Counted from the first letter of the stretch, positions 1 to 6,999 are shown. The stretch is DNA of 8,252 nucleotides from a candidate division TA06 bacterium SM23_40 (GCA_001303705.1 LJUI01000113.1:1-8252); one strand, 5' to 3'. Notes: a model not told the origin generated them from the sequence alone. Numbers and translations are program-made.

Positions 1-1
1 C

Positions 2-532
2 ATGTGGCAACTGTACGCAGTGATGGGCGAGCGGCGCCTGGGGAAACATCTCGACGACCCTCTTCCCGAGGTTCCCGATTACGACGAAGGGATGCTCCTT
101 CGCCATGAAGTAGAGGTGCTCGGGTTCTTGGTCAGCCGCCACCCGCTGACCCTCTTCGAGGATGAGCTACGGGACATCTCGTATGTCGAGGGAAAGGATC
201 TGGGGCGATATGCGGGGCGCCGCGTGAGTACGGTGGGCTGGTGGGTGACGAGCAAACTCGTCACGACGAAGACGGACGAACCGATGGAGTTCGTCAGCTT
301 CGAGGATACGACTGCGATCTACGAGACGACCTTCTTTCCCCGCGCCTATCGCCGGTTTTGCCACATGCTCTCACGGACACGACCGTATCTATTGTGGGGG
401 AAGGTGGAGGAGGACTTCGGGGCGATCACCTTCACTGTGGATGACGTGGCATTCCTCGATGAGCCGCTCCCACAGCGGTGGCGGACGAGAGTGCGGCTTG
501 GCCGAAGACCCGCTCTGAGCAGGCTCTCCTGA
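2..532 (+). CDS. dnaE: DNA polymerase III alpha-type subunit, C-terminal part (5' end outside window)
   Basis: This is the last 176 codons of a C-family replicative or translesion DNA polymerase. The reading frame is open to the left edge, so the ATG at position 2 is probably internal. Residues about 36-49 of the fragment (EVEVLGFLVSRHPL) match the conserved stretch of DnaE proteins that follows the polymerase core, usually seen as 'E...LGF.LS.HPL'. Residues about 74-150 fit the OB-fold nucleic-acid binding domain, with the typical 'TTK.DEPMEFVSFED' and 'ETTFFP.AYRRF' strands and the 'LLWGKVEEDFG' turn. The protein stops about 25 residues after the OB-fold, so it lacks the long tail that binds the clamp-loader tau subunit in classical DnaE. 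That is more like shorter DnaE2/ImuC-type enzymes used in damage tolerance, but the subclass is an inference from the C-terminus only. No partner gene such as imuB is visible downstream. Confidence 0.85.
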   Translation: MWQLYAVMGERRLGKHLDDPLPEVPDYDEGMLLRHEVEVLGFLVSRHPLTLFEDELRDISYVEGKDLGRYAGRRVSTVGWWVTSKLVTTKTDEPMEFVSFEDTTAIYETTFFPRAYRRFCHMLSRTRPYLLWGKVEEDFGAITFTVDDVAFLDEPLPQRWRTRVRLGRRPALSRLS

Positions 533-572
533 TACTTCAGGTGTTGCTGCGTGCGATGAGGCGGCGGTCTCG

Positions 573-586
573 GCGGGCGCGCCCGC
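573..586. other. GC-only 14-base palindrome after the polymerase gene
   Basis: A perfect palindrome (GCGGGC GC GCCCGC) lies 40 bases after the polymerase stop codon. The 9-base direct repeat GCGATGAGG occurs before it (553-561) and overlapping its end (585-593). It could help end the upstream transcript, but there is no T-run after it, so I do not call it a terminator. It may equally be a chance product of high GC. Confidence 0.3.
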
Positions 587-622
587 GATGAGGACGCCTA
601 CAAAGGCCGAACGATACCATCG

Positions 623-813
623 ACCTTCAAAGTCTACCAATGTCCCTGAAGGATGGCATGTGACAACTTCAGAACTTACCAGCTTCCCTGGAGGATGCCA
701 CGGACAGACTGATACGATAACCTTCAGAACCTACCAACGTCCCCGGAGGAAAGCCTACCAATGTCCCTGGAGGATGCCAGTAACCTTCAGAACCTACCAA
801 CGTCCCCGAAAGG
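623..813 (+). repeat. Cluster of five degenerate hairpin-type repeat units
   Basis: Five related units share the consensus 'CCTTCAGAACCTACCAA' followed by 'YGTCCCYGGAGGATGCCA'. The CTACCA core (TTACCA in the second unit) starts at 634, 676, 731, 755 and 794, so spacing is irregular (42, 55, 24 and 39 bases). In the first three units the left end pairs with the right end. Unit 1 pairs CCTTCA (624-629) with TGAAGG (647-652), perfectly. Unit 2 pairs CTTCAG (667-672) with CTGGAG (688-693), with one G-T wobble. Unit 3 pairs CCTTCAG (721-727) with CCGGAGG (743-749), with one wobble and one mismatch. Unit 4 (755-779) has lost the left arm, and unit 5 (782-813) keeps only CCTT/AAGG. The cluster sits between the polymerase gene and the cytochrome promoter. 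The irregular spacing and arm structure suggest a REP-like intergenic element rather than a CRISPR or a simple tandem repeat. Confidence 0.75.
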
Positions 814-822
814 CGGGAACTC

Positions 823-851
823 TTGACAACTCGCGTAAGTTCTGATATACA
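823..851 (+). promoter_or_regulatory. Vegetative (sigma-70 type) promoter of the cytochrome gene
   Basis: A perfect -35 box TTGACA (823-828) is followed 17 bases later by TATACA (846-851, five of six consensus bases). A TG one base before it (843-844) makes an extended -10. Transcription should start near 858, giving a leader of about 45 bases before the ATG at 903. The -35 box lies 10 bases after the last repeat unit. Confidence 0.8.
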
Positions 852-902
852 AGAGATACACTGGACTGAAGTTCGGCACCTTACAGCATCAGGGGGGTAG
901 TG

Positions 903-2861
903 ATGAACGGATGGCATGCTGTACCGGCGATAGTCGTTTCGGTCCTCTGCGTCTGGTCTCTGCACGCTGCGGAGGTGGTTCCAACAGACATTCAGCAGCC
1001 CGGGACGCAACCAGGGGAAGTGGCGAATCTGCAGACCCCGGACAAGTGTGACAACTGCCACGGGGGATACGATCCCGCGATCGAGCCGGCGTTCAACTGG
1101 CGTGGCAACATGATGGCCAACGCCAGCCGTGACCCGATCTTCTGGGCGACCATGGCGATCGGGGAACAGGATTTCGATGGCGCCGGGGACCTCTGCCTCC
1201 GCTGTCACACCACAGGAGGCTGGCTGGGAGGCCGCTCCACACCGACTGACGGTTCGAACCTGCATGGCCACGATGCTGATGGGGTCGAGTGTGACTTCTG
1301 TCACAAGATGACGAACCCTGACGAGTCGGAGCACCTCGGTGTGCAGAATCCACCGTTTGTCGCGAACAACGGAGGCACACCTCCCGTCGGGTACTATGGG
1401 AGCGGGATGTATGTCGTGTGGGATGGAAACGAGAAGCTGGGGCCGTACAGCGACGCAGCTGCCAACCACTCGACGTTGCAATCCCAGTTCCACCGGTCCG
1501 TCGACTTCTGCGGCACGTGCCACGACGTATCAAACCCCGCAGTCGGTGATCTCGCACCCAATAACGGTGCCCAGGTTCCTCTCGAACCCGGGACCTACAG
1601 CGGCGTGCCTGGCGCGCCGGTAGAGGAGAAGGCCGCATTCAACAACTTCCCGTATCAGTACGGGATTGTCGAACGCACGTTCAGCGAGTACAAGGCGGGC
1701 CTCCTCTCACAGACGCTCGTCTCCGACTATTTGAGCCTGCCATCGGAGCTCCAGGATGGTGCGATCGCGACAGCATATGAGGCCGCCCTCGTTGCTGGCA
1801 CCGGGGGTAACTACGAAGACGGTGCGCCCCGATACTTCAGTTGTCAGACATGTCACCTCCTTCCGGTTACCGGAGAGGGGTGTAACAAGAATCCGCCCGT
1901 GCGCCGCGATCTCCCGCTCCACGACATGACCGGGGGCAACTACTGGATGCCTGATGCAATTCAGTACCTGGACTCGCAGGGGATGCTGAGGCTCGGCGGC
2001 GGGCTCAATTCCGTGCAGACAGCGGCATTGGATGCCGGGAAGACACGGGCGATGGTACAGCTGGATCAGGCGGCATCGCTCTCGGTCGAGGGCAACACTG
2101 TCAGCGTCGTCAACTTGACGGGCCACAAGCTCATCTCGGGGTATCCGGAGGGGCGCCGGATGTGGCTGAATGTCAAGTGGTACGACACCAACAACGTCCT
2201 CTTACGTGAGGACGGCGAGTACGGTCCGATCGGAGTATGGATGAGCGGTGTGGAGGTCGAGTCGATCCTCGATCTGGAAGATCCGAACACAGAGATCTAC
2301 GAGGCCCACTACGCGATGACACAGGAATGGGCGAACCAGCTTCTCGCCCTGGGGTACCTGCCCGATCTCCCGTTGAGCTTCGATCGATATACGGGAGCGG
2401 TAGACTACACCCTGGCCGAGCTTGCGGCACAGGCTCCGGGAACCTACCACGAGACATTCCACTTCGTGCTGAATAACTATGTTGCGAAGGATAACCGTAT
2501 CCCGCCGTACGGGATGAGCTACGACGAGGCCAGGATCCGCAACTGCCTCCCCGTGCCTGAAGACCAGTATGGGGACCCGGGGCCGGGCGGCGCGTACAAC
2601 TACTGGGATGACTTCACGCTCGACCCTCCGCCTGCAGCCCACCACGCGACGATAGACCTGCTGTACCAGCCCACGAGCTGGGAGTACATACAGTTCCTCT
2701 ATCTCGCAAACGATCGTTCGATCGCGTTCCTCGCCGACGAGGGCGACTACATGCTCGAAGGATGGCTGCACACGGGTATGGCGTATCCCTATGTGATGGC
2801 GTCTGCGACGTGGGGAGCCGGTGCACAGCCGCTGCCGGCGCCCATTCCCAATATCGAATGA
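903..2861 (+). CDS. Secreted pentaheme c-type cytochrome
   Basis: This 652-residue protein probably carries electrons in the periplasm or at the cell surface. The first ~23 residues look like a signal peptide (hydrophobic AIVVSVLCVW, then a small-residue region), as needed for heme attachment outside the cytoplasm. Five CXXCH heme sites are visible: CDNCH (49-53), CLRCH (98-102), CDFCH (130-134), CGTCH (203-207) and CQTCH (314-318). The first three and their surroundings ('NWRGNMMANASRDPIFWATMA', 'GDLCLRCH', 'GVECDFCH') resemble a family of multiheme cytochromes common in environmental genomes. A later 'LPLHDMTGGN' stretch (His340) may supply a distal heme ligand. The C-terminal half has no heme motif and holds 'GHKLISGYPEGRRMW' (407-421), a recurrent motif of this family, probably in a beta-rich domain. 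No C-terminal sorting tag or membrane anchor is seen. The ATG at 903 is preferred over an overlapping GTG at 900 because AGGGGGGT (891-898) precedes it at suitable spacing. It appears to be a single-gene transcript. The redox partner is unknown. Confidence 0.85.
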   Translation: MNGWHAVPAIVVSVLCVWSLHAAEVVPTDIQQPGTQPGEVANLQTPDKCDNCHGGYDPAIEPAFNWRGNMMANASRDPIFWATMAIGEQDFDGAGDLCLRCHTTGGWLGGRSTPTDGSNLHGHDADGVECDFCHKMTNPDESEHLGVQNPPFVANNGGTPPVGYYGSGMYVVWDGNEKLGPYSDAAANHSTLQSQFHRSVDFCGTCHDVSNPAVGDLAPNNGAQVPLEPGTYSGVPGAPVEEKAAFNNFPYQYGIVERTFSEYKAGLLSQTLVSDYLSLPSELQDGAIATAYEAALVAGTGGNYEDGAPRYFSCQTCHLLPVTGEGCNKNPPVRRDLPLHDMTGGNYWMPDAIQYLDSQGMLRLGGGLNSVQTAALDAGKTRAMVQLDQAASLSVEGNTVSVVNLTGHKLISGYPEGRRMWLNVKWYDTNNVLLREDGEYGPIGVWMSGVEVESILDLEDPNTEIYEAHYAMTQEWANQLLALGYLPDLPLSFDRYTGAVDYTLAELAAQAPGTYHETFHFVLNNYVAKDNRIPPYGMSYDEARIRNCLPVPEDQYGDPGPGGAYNYWDDFTLDPPPAAHHATIDLLYQPTSWEYIQFLYLANDRSIAFLADEGDYMLEGWLHTGMAYPYVMASATWGAGAQPLPAPIPNIE

Positions 2862-2911
2862 TCCCGGGGCCGGGACACGGCCGCCCTTCAGAAATTGAGT
2901 GGTGAGCAGTT

Positions 2912-2946
2912 ACAGAACACCGCCGCTATGTGCGGCGGTGTTCTGT
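2912..2946. terminator. 15-bp hairpin between convergent genes
   Basis: ACAGAACACCGCCGC (2912-2926) pairs perfectly with GCGGCGGTGTTCTGT (2932-2946) around a 5-base loop. It begins 50 bases after the cytochrome stop and lies 58 bases beyond the end of acr3 on the other strand, so it probably ends both transcripts. Neither side has a clear T-run, so it is not a textbook intrinsic terminator. A smaller hairpin (GGCCG 2868-2872 with CGGCC 2878-2882) precedes it. Confidence 0.7.
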
Positions 2947-3004
2947 GCTCTCTGGCGTGGGCTTATCCCGCTGCGACAGGTGAATCGGATGCTTCGGTCG
3001 GATG

Positions 3005-4234
3005 TCACCGCGAGGAGCCCGCCGCGGCTGCGCTGAGCGAGGTAGTGGTACCTGCTGCCTTGAACCTGCCCTTGGTCCTCAGACAGATCTTGACCAGCAT
3101 AAGCATCACGGGGACTTCAATGAGTACTCCTACTACCGTGGCGAGTGCAGCGCCGGAGTACAATCCGAAGAGCATAGTGGCGGTGGCGATCGCGACCTCG
3201 AAGTGATTGGACGCTCCGATCATCGCAGAAGGGGCAGCATCCTCATACGACAGCCTCAGAACCCTGGCGAGCGAGTATCCCAGAGCGAAGATGAGATTCG
3301 TCTGGATGAACAGGGGGATCGCGATCCAGAGAATGGTCAGTGGGTTCGAGAGGATTACATCACCTTTGAAGGAGAAGAGCAATACCAGAGTGACAAGCAG
3401 GGCGACAATGGTGATCGGTGTGAGAATGTGGAGGAACTTCTCCCTGAACCAGTCCTCTCCCTTGACTGAAACGATCCCCCTCCGTGTGACGTACCCTGCG
3501 GCAAGCGGCAGCGCCACGTAGATGCCGATGGAGAGGAGAAGCGCCTGCCAGGGTACAGGGAGGCGTCCCACTCCGAGGAGGAAACCACCGAGGATCCCGT
3601 AAAGTACGAGCATAGTCAGGGAATTAATGGCCACCATGACGAGCGTGTGGCCGTCGTTCCCTCTGGCGAGATACCCCCATACCAGGACCATGGCAGTGCA
3701 CGGGGCGATGCCGAGCAGAATGCACCCGGCCAGGTACGAACGCCAGAGCGGGACCTGGAGCATCTTTACGCCTTCGATCAGAACCACCGTGCCTGCGCCG
3801 TACCTCTCTCCCAGCGGCAGATCGAGGCCGAAGGGCATCTTGACGTAGTCGATGGCATCTGCCCCGATGAAATTTCTGAAGAGGACGCCGAGGAAGAATA
3901 TCGCGATCGCGTACATGGTGAACGGCTTGATGGCCCAGTTCACGAAGAGCGTCAGGCCGACCGGTTTCGCATTGCGCCCTGCCTTCAGGACCTCTGCGAA
4001 ATCGATCTTCACCATGATCGGGTACATCATGAAGAAGAGGCAGATCGCGATGGGAATCGACACCACGGGTGCCTCGCCGACATTCATAGCCAGACCGTCG
4101 AGGAACGTGGCCACACCGGGGGCCAGTTTGCCGAGCACGATACCCGCGGCTATGCAGAGGATCACCCAGGCGGAGAGGTATGTTTCGAAGAAGGTGAGGC
4201 CTTTGGGTTGCTTTGTGATGCAGCTCTCTTTCAT
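3005..4234 (-). CDS. acr3: Arsenite efflux permease, ACR3 family
   Basis: This 409-residue inner-membrane protein exports arsenite, the product of ArsC, from the cytoplasm. About ten hydrophobic segments can be read (roughly 20-38, 56-77, 92-118, 168-190, 198-222, 230-248, 270-290, 298-320, 340-358 and 361-384). The family signature around the essential cysteine is present as '[16 protein letters not shown]' (Cys179). The conserved acidic positions are also present, in '[11 protein letters not shown]' (Glu346) and 'LIEVPVM' (Glu373). It is longer than compact ACR3 proteins of about 350 residues. The extra length comes mostly from a loop at about 120-166 between the third and fourth membrane segments, predicted to face the periplasm, and from a polar, Ala/Ser-rich C-terminal tail. 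Its ATG overlaps the arsC stop codon as ATGA (4231-4234), which implies translational coupling. Confidence 0.93.
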   Translation of the reverse strand: MKESCITKQPKGLTFFETYLSAWVILCIAAGIVLGKLAPGVATFLDGLAMNVGEAPVVSIPIAICLFFMMYPIMVKIDFAEVLKAGRNAKPVGLTLFVNWAIKPFTMYAIAIFFLGVLFRNFIGADAIDYVKMPFGLDLPLGERYGAGTVVLIEGVKMLQVPLWRSYLAGCILLGIAPCTAMVLVWGYLARGNDGHTLVMVAINSLTMLVLYGILGGFLLGVGRLPVPWQALLLSIGIYVALPLAAGYVTRRGIVSVKGEDWFREKFLHILTPITIVALLVTLVLLFSFKGDVILSNPLTILWIAIPLFIQTNLIFALGYSLARVLRLSYEDAAPSAMIGASNHFEVAIATATMLFGLYSGAALATVVGVLIEVPVMLMLVKICLRTKGRFKAAGTTTSLSAAAAGSSR

Positions 4235-4698
4235 GGGGATCTGTCCTTCTCTACTTCCCCGTGCAGCAGTTGCGGAAGCGTTTCGATATACACCCTGATC
4301 TCGTCCCGGATGCGTCGATAGTGTTCGAGTGCCTCGTCTTCCGAAGAGGAATCGCGCGCGAGATAGGGAGGATCGTCGAAGCTCTTGTGGAGGACCCGTA
4401 CCTTTGCGGGGAAAAACGGGCAGTGCTCTCTTGCATTGTCGCAGACCGTGACGACGTAGTCGAATTCGACGTCGGCGAGCTCATCGACATGCTTCGATCG
4501 CTGAGCTCTCATGTCAACTCCGACCTCAGCCATGACCTGTACAGCGCGAGGGTCGACTTCACGCGGCTCGATACCCGCGGAGTACACTTCGAAACGCTCT
4601 CCGTGGATCTCTCTCGTCCACGCCTGCGCCATTTGGCTGCGGCACGAGTTCCCGGTACACAGAAAGAGTATCTTCTGCCGATGATCCGGCTCTGCCAT
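4231..4698 (-). CDS. arsC: Arsenate reductase, low-molecular-weight phosphatase (thioredoxin-coupled) type
   Basis: This 155-residue cytoplasmic enzyme reduces arsenate to arsenite, which ACR3 then exports. The N-terminal catalytic P-loop '[17 protein letters not shown]' has the CX5R motif with nucleophile Cys14 and Arg20. The two further redox cysteines of the thioredoxin-coupled class are present in '[14 protein letters not shown]' (Cys86 and Cys93). The general-acid loop appears as 'FDDPP' (107-111). These three cysteines separate it from plain tyrosine phosphatases of the same fold. The start is supported by a full AGGAGG ribosome binding site (plus-strand 4703-4708) 4 bases before the ATG. 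It is first in the operon. No arsR repressor gene is seen on either side in the window, so how arsenic induces the operon is not shown. Confidence 0.95.
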   Translation of the reverse strand: MAEPDHRQKILFLCTGNSCRSQMAQAWTREIHGERFEVYSAGIEPREVDPRAVQVMAEVGVDMRAQRSKHVDELADVEFDYVVTVCDNAREHCPFFPAKVRVLHKSFDDPPYLARDSSSEDEALEHYRRIRDEIRVYIETLPQLLHGEVEKDRSP

Positions 4699-4792
4699 AC
4701 GGCCTCCTGATCGGGAAGCACCGCACTCGCGGGGGAGATGCCCCGCATCTCAACGATACGCACATCGCTGCCGCGCCGTAGAACAGGAGAGT

Positions 4793-4822
4793 AGTATACG
4801 TCACATCAAGTGCCCCTGTCTA
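4793..4822 (-). promoter_or_regulatory. Promoter of the arsC-acr3 operon
   Basis: Read on the minus strand, TAGACA (4822-4817, five of six consensus bases) is followed after 18 bases by TATACT (4798-4793, five of six). Transcription should start near 4786, about 88 bases before the arsC ATG. An operator for an ArsR-type repressor would be expected to overlap this, but none is obvious. Confidence 0.6.
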
Positions 4823-4923
4823 CTCTGCCCGGGCGCGAGCAACCGGCAAGTCTTCTCCAGCTCATGATGCCATTTCCCAGATTGACAACCATCGTGGAGC
4901 CGTGCTTGTTCCGGGGTTTTTCC

Positions 4924-4952
4924 TTGTCGCGCGAACGGTGCTGTGATATAGA
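4924..4952 (+). promoter_or_regulatory. Extended -10 promoter, probably for the HicB-DinB gene
   Basis: TTGTCG (4924-4929) is followed after 17 bases by TATAGA (4947-4952), with TG at 4944-4945 giving an extended -10. The -10 region closely resembles that of the cytochrome promoter (TGATATAGA against TGATATACA). The predicted start near 4959 leaves a leader of about 235 bases. Confidence 0.5.
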
Positions 4953-5192
4953 AGAGGGGGACCGCGCAGCGTACCGTGATATCCCGCGCAGCCGGTGCAC
5001 TCCGGGTCGTCAGGTCTGCGCGCTCAGATCGGCAGATAGCAGTTCATTCGCGTGTGAGATTCTCGGATCGGTGGCGCTGCTCGGTGATCTGCGGCCCGGA
5101 ACGAGGGCCACTGGTCACCGTGGTGGTGTGTGGCGCTCGAGATGACGAGATAGACGAGAAAGGGACGAGAGCTGACGGCAACGAGATAGAGG

Positions 5193-5891
5193 GTGAACGG
5201 ACCGGAGAGGATGATCTACCATCTCGGCGTTGAGGATATCGAGCCCGGGAAATGGCTTGCCTGGGCGTTCGAGCTGCTTGGATGCTACGCGAAGGCCGCC
5301 TCCGAAGAGGAGGCCTTCGCCGGCGCTCAGGCAGCCATCGAGGAGTACTTCTTCTGGGTGGCGCGTCACGGGCGCCCGACGCCGCGGGCGGATCAGCCGA
5401 TCGAAGGAAAAGTCGTGGAGACCTATCGCTCATTCGTGAGCGAGGGGGACTATATCGTCAATGCCTTTTTCGAGGATGACCGTCGTCCTCTGAGCGGGGC
5501 CGAAGTCGGGGAGGGGATCTGGCTGCTCGGATGCACGCGGCGAGATCTGATGGAACTCATCAGGGACATTCCTCCGGAACGGTTCACGGAGCCGATTCGC
5601 GACGATGTCTTCGGCTCTATCGAGAAGATCGTGGAACATGTGGCGACCGCAGAATGGTGGTACTTCGATCGCCTCGGCATGGCGTTTCCACGTGACCAGA
5701 TGCCAGAGGGGCTTGCAGGCAAGCTGGAGAAGGTGCGCGCGCAGACGGTAGCGCTGCTCCCTGCTCTCGTGGATGACAGTCGCGTTGTCGAGCGCAGGGG
5801 GGAGAAGTGGTCCGGAAGGAAGGTGTTGCGCCGGGCGCTCTGGCACGAACGTGTACACACCCGGCAGATCGAGCGCCTGTTGGACATATGA
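5193..5891 (+). CDS. HicB-like domain fused to a DinB-like domain
   Basis: This protein is 232 residues from a GTG start. Residues about 7-58 ('MIYHLGVEDIEPGKWLAWAFELLGC', then 'ASEEEAFAGAQAAIEEYFFW') follow the pattern of the HicB/UPF0150-type domain: a beta hairpin with a 'GC' turn, then a helix rich in 'EEA...A..AI..Y'. In toxin-antitoxin pairs this domain is the antitoxin, but no HicA toxin gene is next to it here. Residues about 110-230 look like a DinB-type four-helix bundle. His149 ('IVEHVATAEWWYFDRL') and His218/His222 ('LWHERVHTRQIERLL') are candidates for the three-histidine metal site of that superfamily. The substrate cannot be told; DinB relatives include thiol-dependent transferases and many uncharacterised proteins. 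The ATG at 5211 is an alternative start that would begin right at the HicB-like domain; both starts have weak ribosome binding sites. The gene diverges from the arsenic operon but shares no evident function with it. Confidence 0.75.
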   Translation: MNGPERMIYHLGVEDIEPGKWLAWAFELLGCYAKAASEEEAFAGAQAAIEEYFFWVARHGRPTPRADQPIEGKVVETYRSFVSEGDYIVNAFFEDDRRPLSGAEVGEGIWLLGCTRRDLMELIRDIPPERFTEPIRDDVFGSIEKIVEHVATAEWWYFDRLGMAFPRDQMPEGLAGKLEKVRAQTVALLPALVDDSRVVERRGEKWSGRKVLRRALWHERVHTRQIERLLDI

Positions 5892-6198
5892 GCCCACGCG
5901 CCGCGGTGCTGCGTTGCGGGCGTCGGCCACAGGGACGCACCGCGAAGGGTGCGGCAATCGTCTCGAGCAGGCGCGCCGGGTCTTCCGGGAGGGGAGCGAG
6001 GTTTGTGCTGGATGCCTGCTCAGGATTGCGAGAAATGGATTGTCCGGATGGTGAGATATGGGGAAGAAAAGGACTGATTCAGGGAGCTGCGTCAGCTTGG
6101 GTCCGGACAGCTTGAGAGGAAAGCGGGCGTGGACCCGGAGCCGGGGCGGCGACATCAGTAGCTACAGCATCTCGGGGGACGAGTCGCAAAGTAGGCGG
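5892..6198 (+). other. Intergenic region before the beta-barrel gene
   Basis: This 307-base stretch holds no convincing gene. The frame of the next gene stays open upstream to an ATG at 6058, but that would add 47 polar, basic residues in front of a clear signal peptide, so I treat it as leader. The only regulatory candidate is the weak promoter near 6040. No terminator with a T-run follows the HicB-DinB gene, so read-through into the next gene is possible. Confidence 0.5.
6040..6068 (+). promoter_or_regulatory. Weak candidate promoter for the beta-barrel gene
   Basis: TTGTCC (6040-6045) is followed by ATATGGGGAAGAA (6056-6068). The -10 position at 17-base spacing (GAAGAA, 6063-6068) is poor. 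I list it only because its purine-rich ATATG.G.. stretch resembles those of the promoters at 6970 and 8148. Confidence 0.2.
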
Positions 6199-6852
6199 AT
6201 GTTCCCCTCGGTGGCGCGGATCTGCCTTGTCGTCCTTGCACTCGCCTTGGCTCTGCCCGTACCTGTCCTGGCCCGCTCCAATCGTCTGGGAGTCCGGACA
6301 GGGTACCACCTCTTTCCGTCGACACCCTATCTGGATCGAATCGAGGCCCTCTTCCCCGAGCGTTCGTTCAATGGATTCGCCAGAGAGCTCTTCTTCGAGT
6401 ACGTGGTGGGAGAGGAGTTGGGCCTGGAGATAGCGACGGGGAGCTACCTTCCCAGGGAAGGGCATTCGACGGAGCAGACGTCGACCAATGGAGGGGTCAC
6501 TCAGGTCGATGTCGACATGAACATGCGGGTCAGCTACTTCCTCGCGACGGCGAAGATATTCCTTGGGGGTGGCGGGCGGCTGCGGCCCTATATCGGCGGC
6601 GGTGTCGGCCACTACTTCGAGAAGCGGATCATGACCGTCACGGTCGGGTCATACCCGGATCAGAGGATCCAGGGGGGTGGGGCATACGGAGGCCACATGG
6701 TTGCCGGTGTAGACTATCTTCCGGGGGAGTGGTTTGGGGTCTGTGTCGAGGCGAGGGCGGCCACGGCGACCGTGGAGAAGGTGAATGAATTCGACGATGA
6801 CTTCGATGTGGGAGGCATCCTGATACAGGCGGGAACTTTCTTCGCATGGTAG
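6199..6852 (+). CDS. Small outer-membrane beta-barrel protein
   Basis: This 217-residue protein starts at ATG 6199. It has a clear signal peptide: MFPSVAR, a hydrophobic core ICLVVLALALALPVPV, and a likely cut after VLA at about residue 25. The mature part shows alternating polar/hydrophobic strands. Gly-rich turns such as 'GGGGRLRPYIGGGVGHYF' (about residues 122-139) are typical of OmpW/OmpA-like eight-stranded barrels. The last residue is an aromatic Trp (GTFFAW), the usual C-terminal recognition signal for the barrel assembly machinery. It most likely sits in the outer membrane as a small porin or structural protein; the substrate is unknown. The ribosome binding site is weak (AGGCGG just before the ATG), so the start rests on the signal peptide. 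One Cys is in the signal region and another in 'WFGVCVEARA' in the mature protein. The assignment is to a structural class, not to a named family. Confidence 0.75.
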   Translation: MFPSVARICLVVLALALALPVPVLARSNRLGVRTGYHLFPSTPYLDRIEALFPERSFNGFARELFFEYVVGEELGLEIATGSYLPREGHSTEQTSTNGGVTQVDVDMNMRVSYFLATAKIFLGGGGRLRPYIGGGVGHYFEKRIMTVTVGSYPDQRIQGGGAYGGHMVAGVDYLPGEWFGVCVEARAATATVEKVNEFDDDFDVGGILIQAGTFFAW

Positions 6853-6857
6853 GTGTT

Positions 6858-6911
6858 CTCCCGCATAACAGGGAGGGCGCGCCGAGGCCACATTGCCCTA
6901 GAACTTAGGGC
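6858..6911 (+). terminator. Two small hairpins after the beta-barrel gene
   Basis: CTCCC (6858-6862) pairs with GGGAG (6871-6875), and GCCCTA (6895-6900) pairs perfectly with TAGGGC (6906-6911) around a 5-base loop. Their place just after the stop codon and before the next promoter suggests transcript end or 3' protection. Neither is followed by a T-run, so the terminator call is tentative. Confidence 0.35.
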
Positions 6912-6952
6912 GGCCCCTGCGCCGGCTGAGGCTCTCAGGTGGCGGGGGGCGA

Positions 6953-6999
6953 TTTTTCGGAAAAAAGGCTTGACAACCGGCGCCAAGATATGAGAGAAT
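6953..6999 (+). promoter_or_regulatory. Promoter with A/T-rich upstream element for the small secreted protein
   Basis: A perfect TTGACA (6970-6975) is followed after 18 bases by GAGAAT (6994-6999, four of six consensus bases). Just upstream, an A/T island in GC-rich DNA (ATTTTT about 6953-6958, CGG, then AAAAAA about 6961-6966) is placed like an UP element and is itself an inverted repeat. The predicted start near 7006 gives a leader of about 260 bases. Confidence 0.6.

Larger units (their letters stand above)
4699..5192. other. Divergent intergenic region between arsC and the HicB-DinB gene
   Basis: This 494-base gap holds the two divergent promoters listed separately and the ribosome binding sites of both genes. 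The arsC leader is about 88 bases and can form a small hairpin (plus-strand GCATCTC 4745-4751 region against GATACG 4755-4760, with one wobble). The leader of the rightward gene would be about 235 bases. An open frame at 4810-5145 has no family resemblance or good start signal and is not called. No clear ArsR-type inverted repeat was found near the arsC promoter. Confidence 0.5.

Noticed and set aside
623-813. CRISPR array
   Set aside because: The units are degenerate and irregularly spaced (24-55 bases), have no unique spacers of constant length, and no cas gene is present.
1250-1262. GGTTCGAACC, resembling a tRNA T-arm
   Set aside because: It lies inside the cytochrome coding sequence and no cloverleaf can be built around it.
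669-1523. Long minus-strand open frame (284 codons)
   Set aside because: It runs antisense through the cytochrome's heme-motif region and the repeat cluster. Its protein has no recognisable family, and the plus-strand protein is clearly real.
2434-2450. AACCTACCA in the cytochrome gene, and CTACCAGTCCC near 7395, resembling the repeat core
   Set aside because: Both are short matches within coding sequence, without the paired arms, and are likely coincidental.
3647-4321. Plus-strand open frame of 224 codons
   Set aside because: It is the antisense shadow of acr3 and the end of arsC, both with full family signatures. Its product is rich in Asp/Glu/Arg/His, with no domain.
4882-4887. Perfect TTGACA box in the arsC/HicB-DinB intergenic region
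   Set aside because: No acceptable -10 box lies 16-19 bases downstream; the promoter at 4924 is better.
4810-5145. Plus-strand open frame of 111 codons in the divergent intergenic region
   Set aside because: It overlaps the promoter at 4924-4952, has no ribosome binding site, and shows no protein-like features.
5430-6155. Minus-strand open frame of 241 codons
   Set aside because: It is antisense to the HicB-DinB gene, rich in Arg/Pro/Ser, with no plausible start signal.
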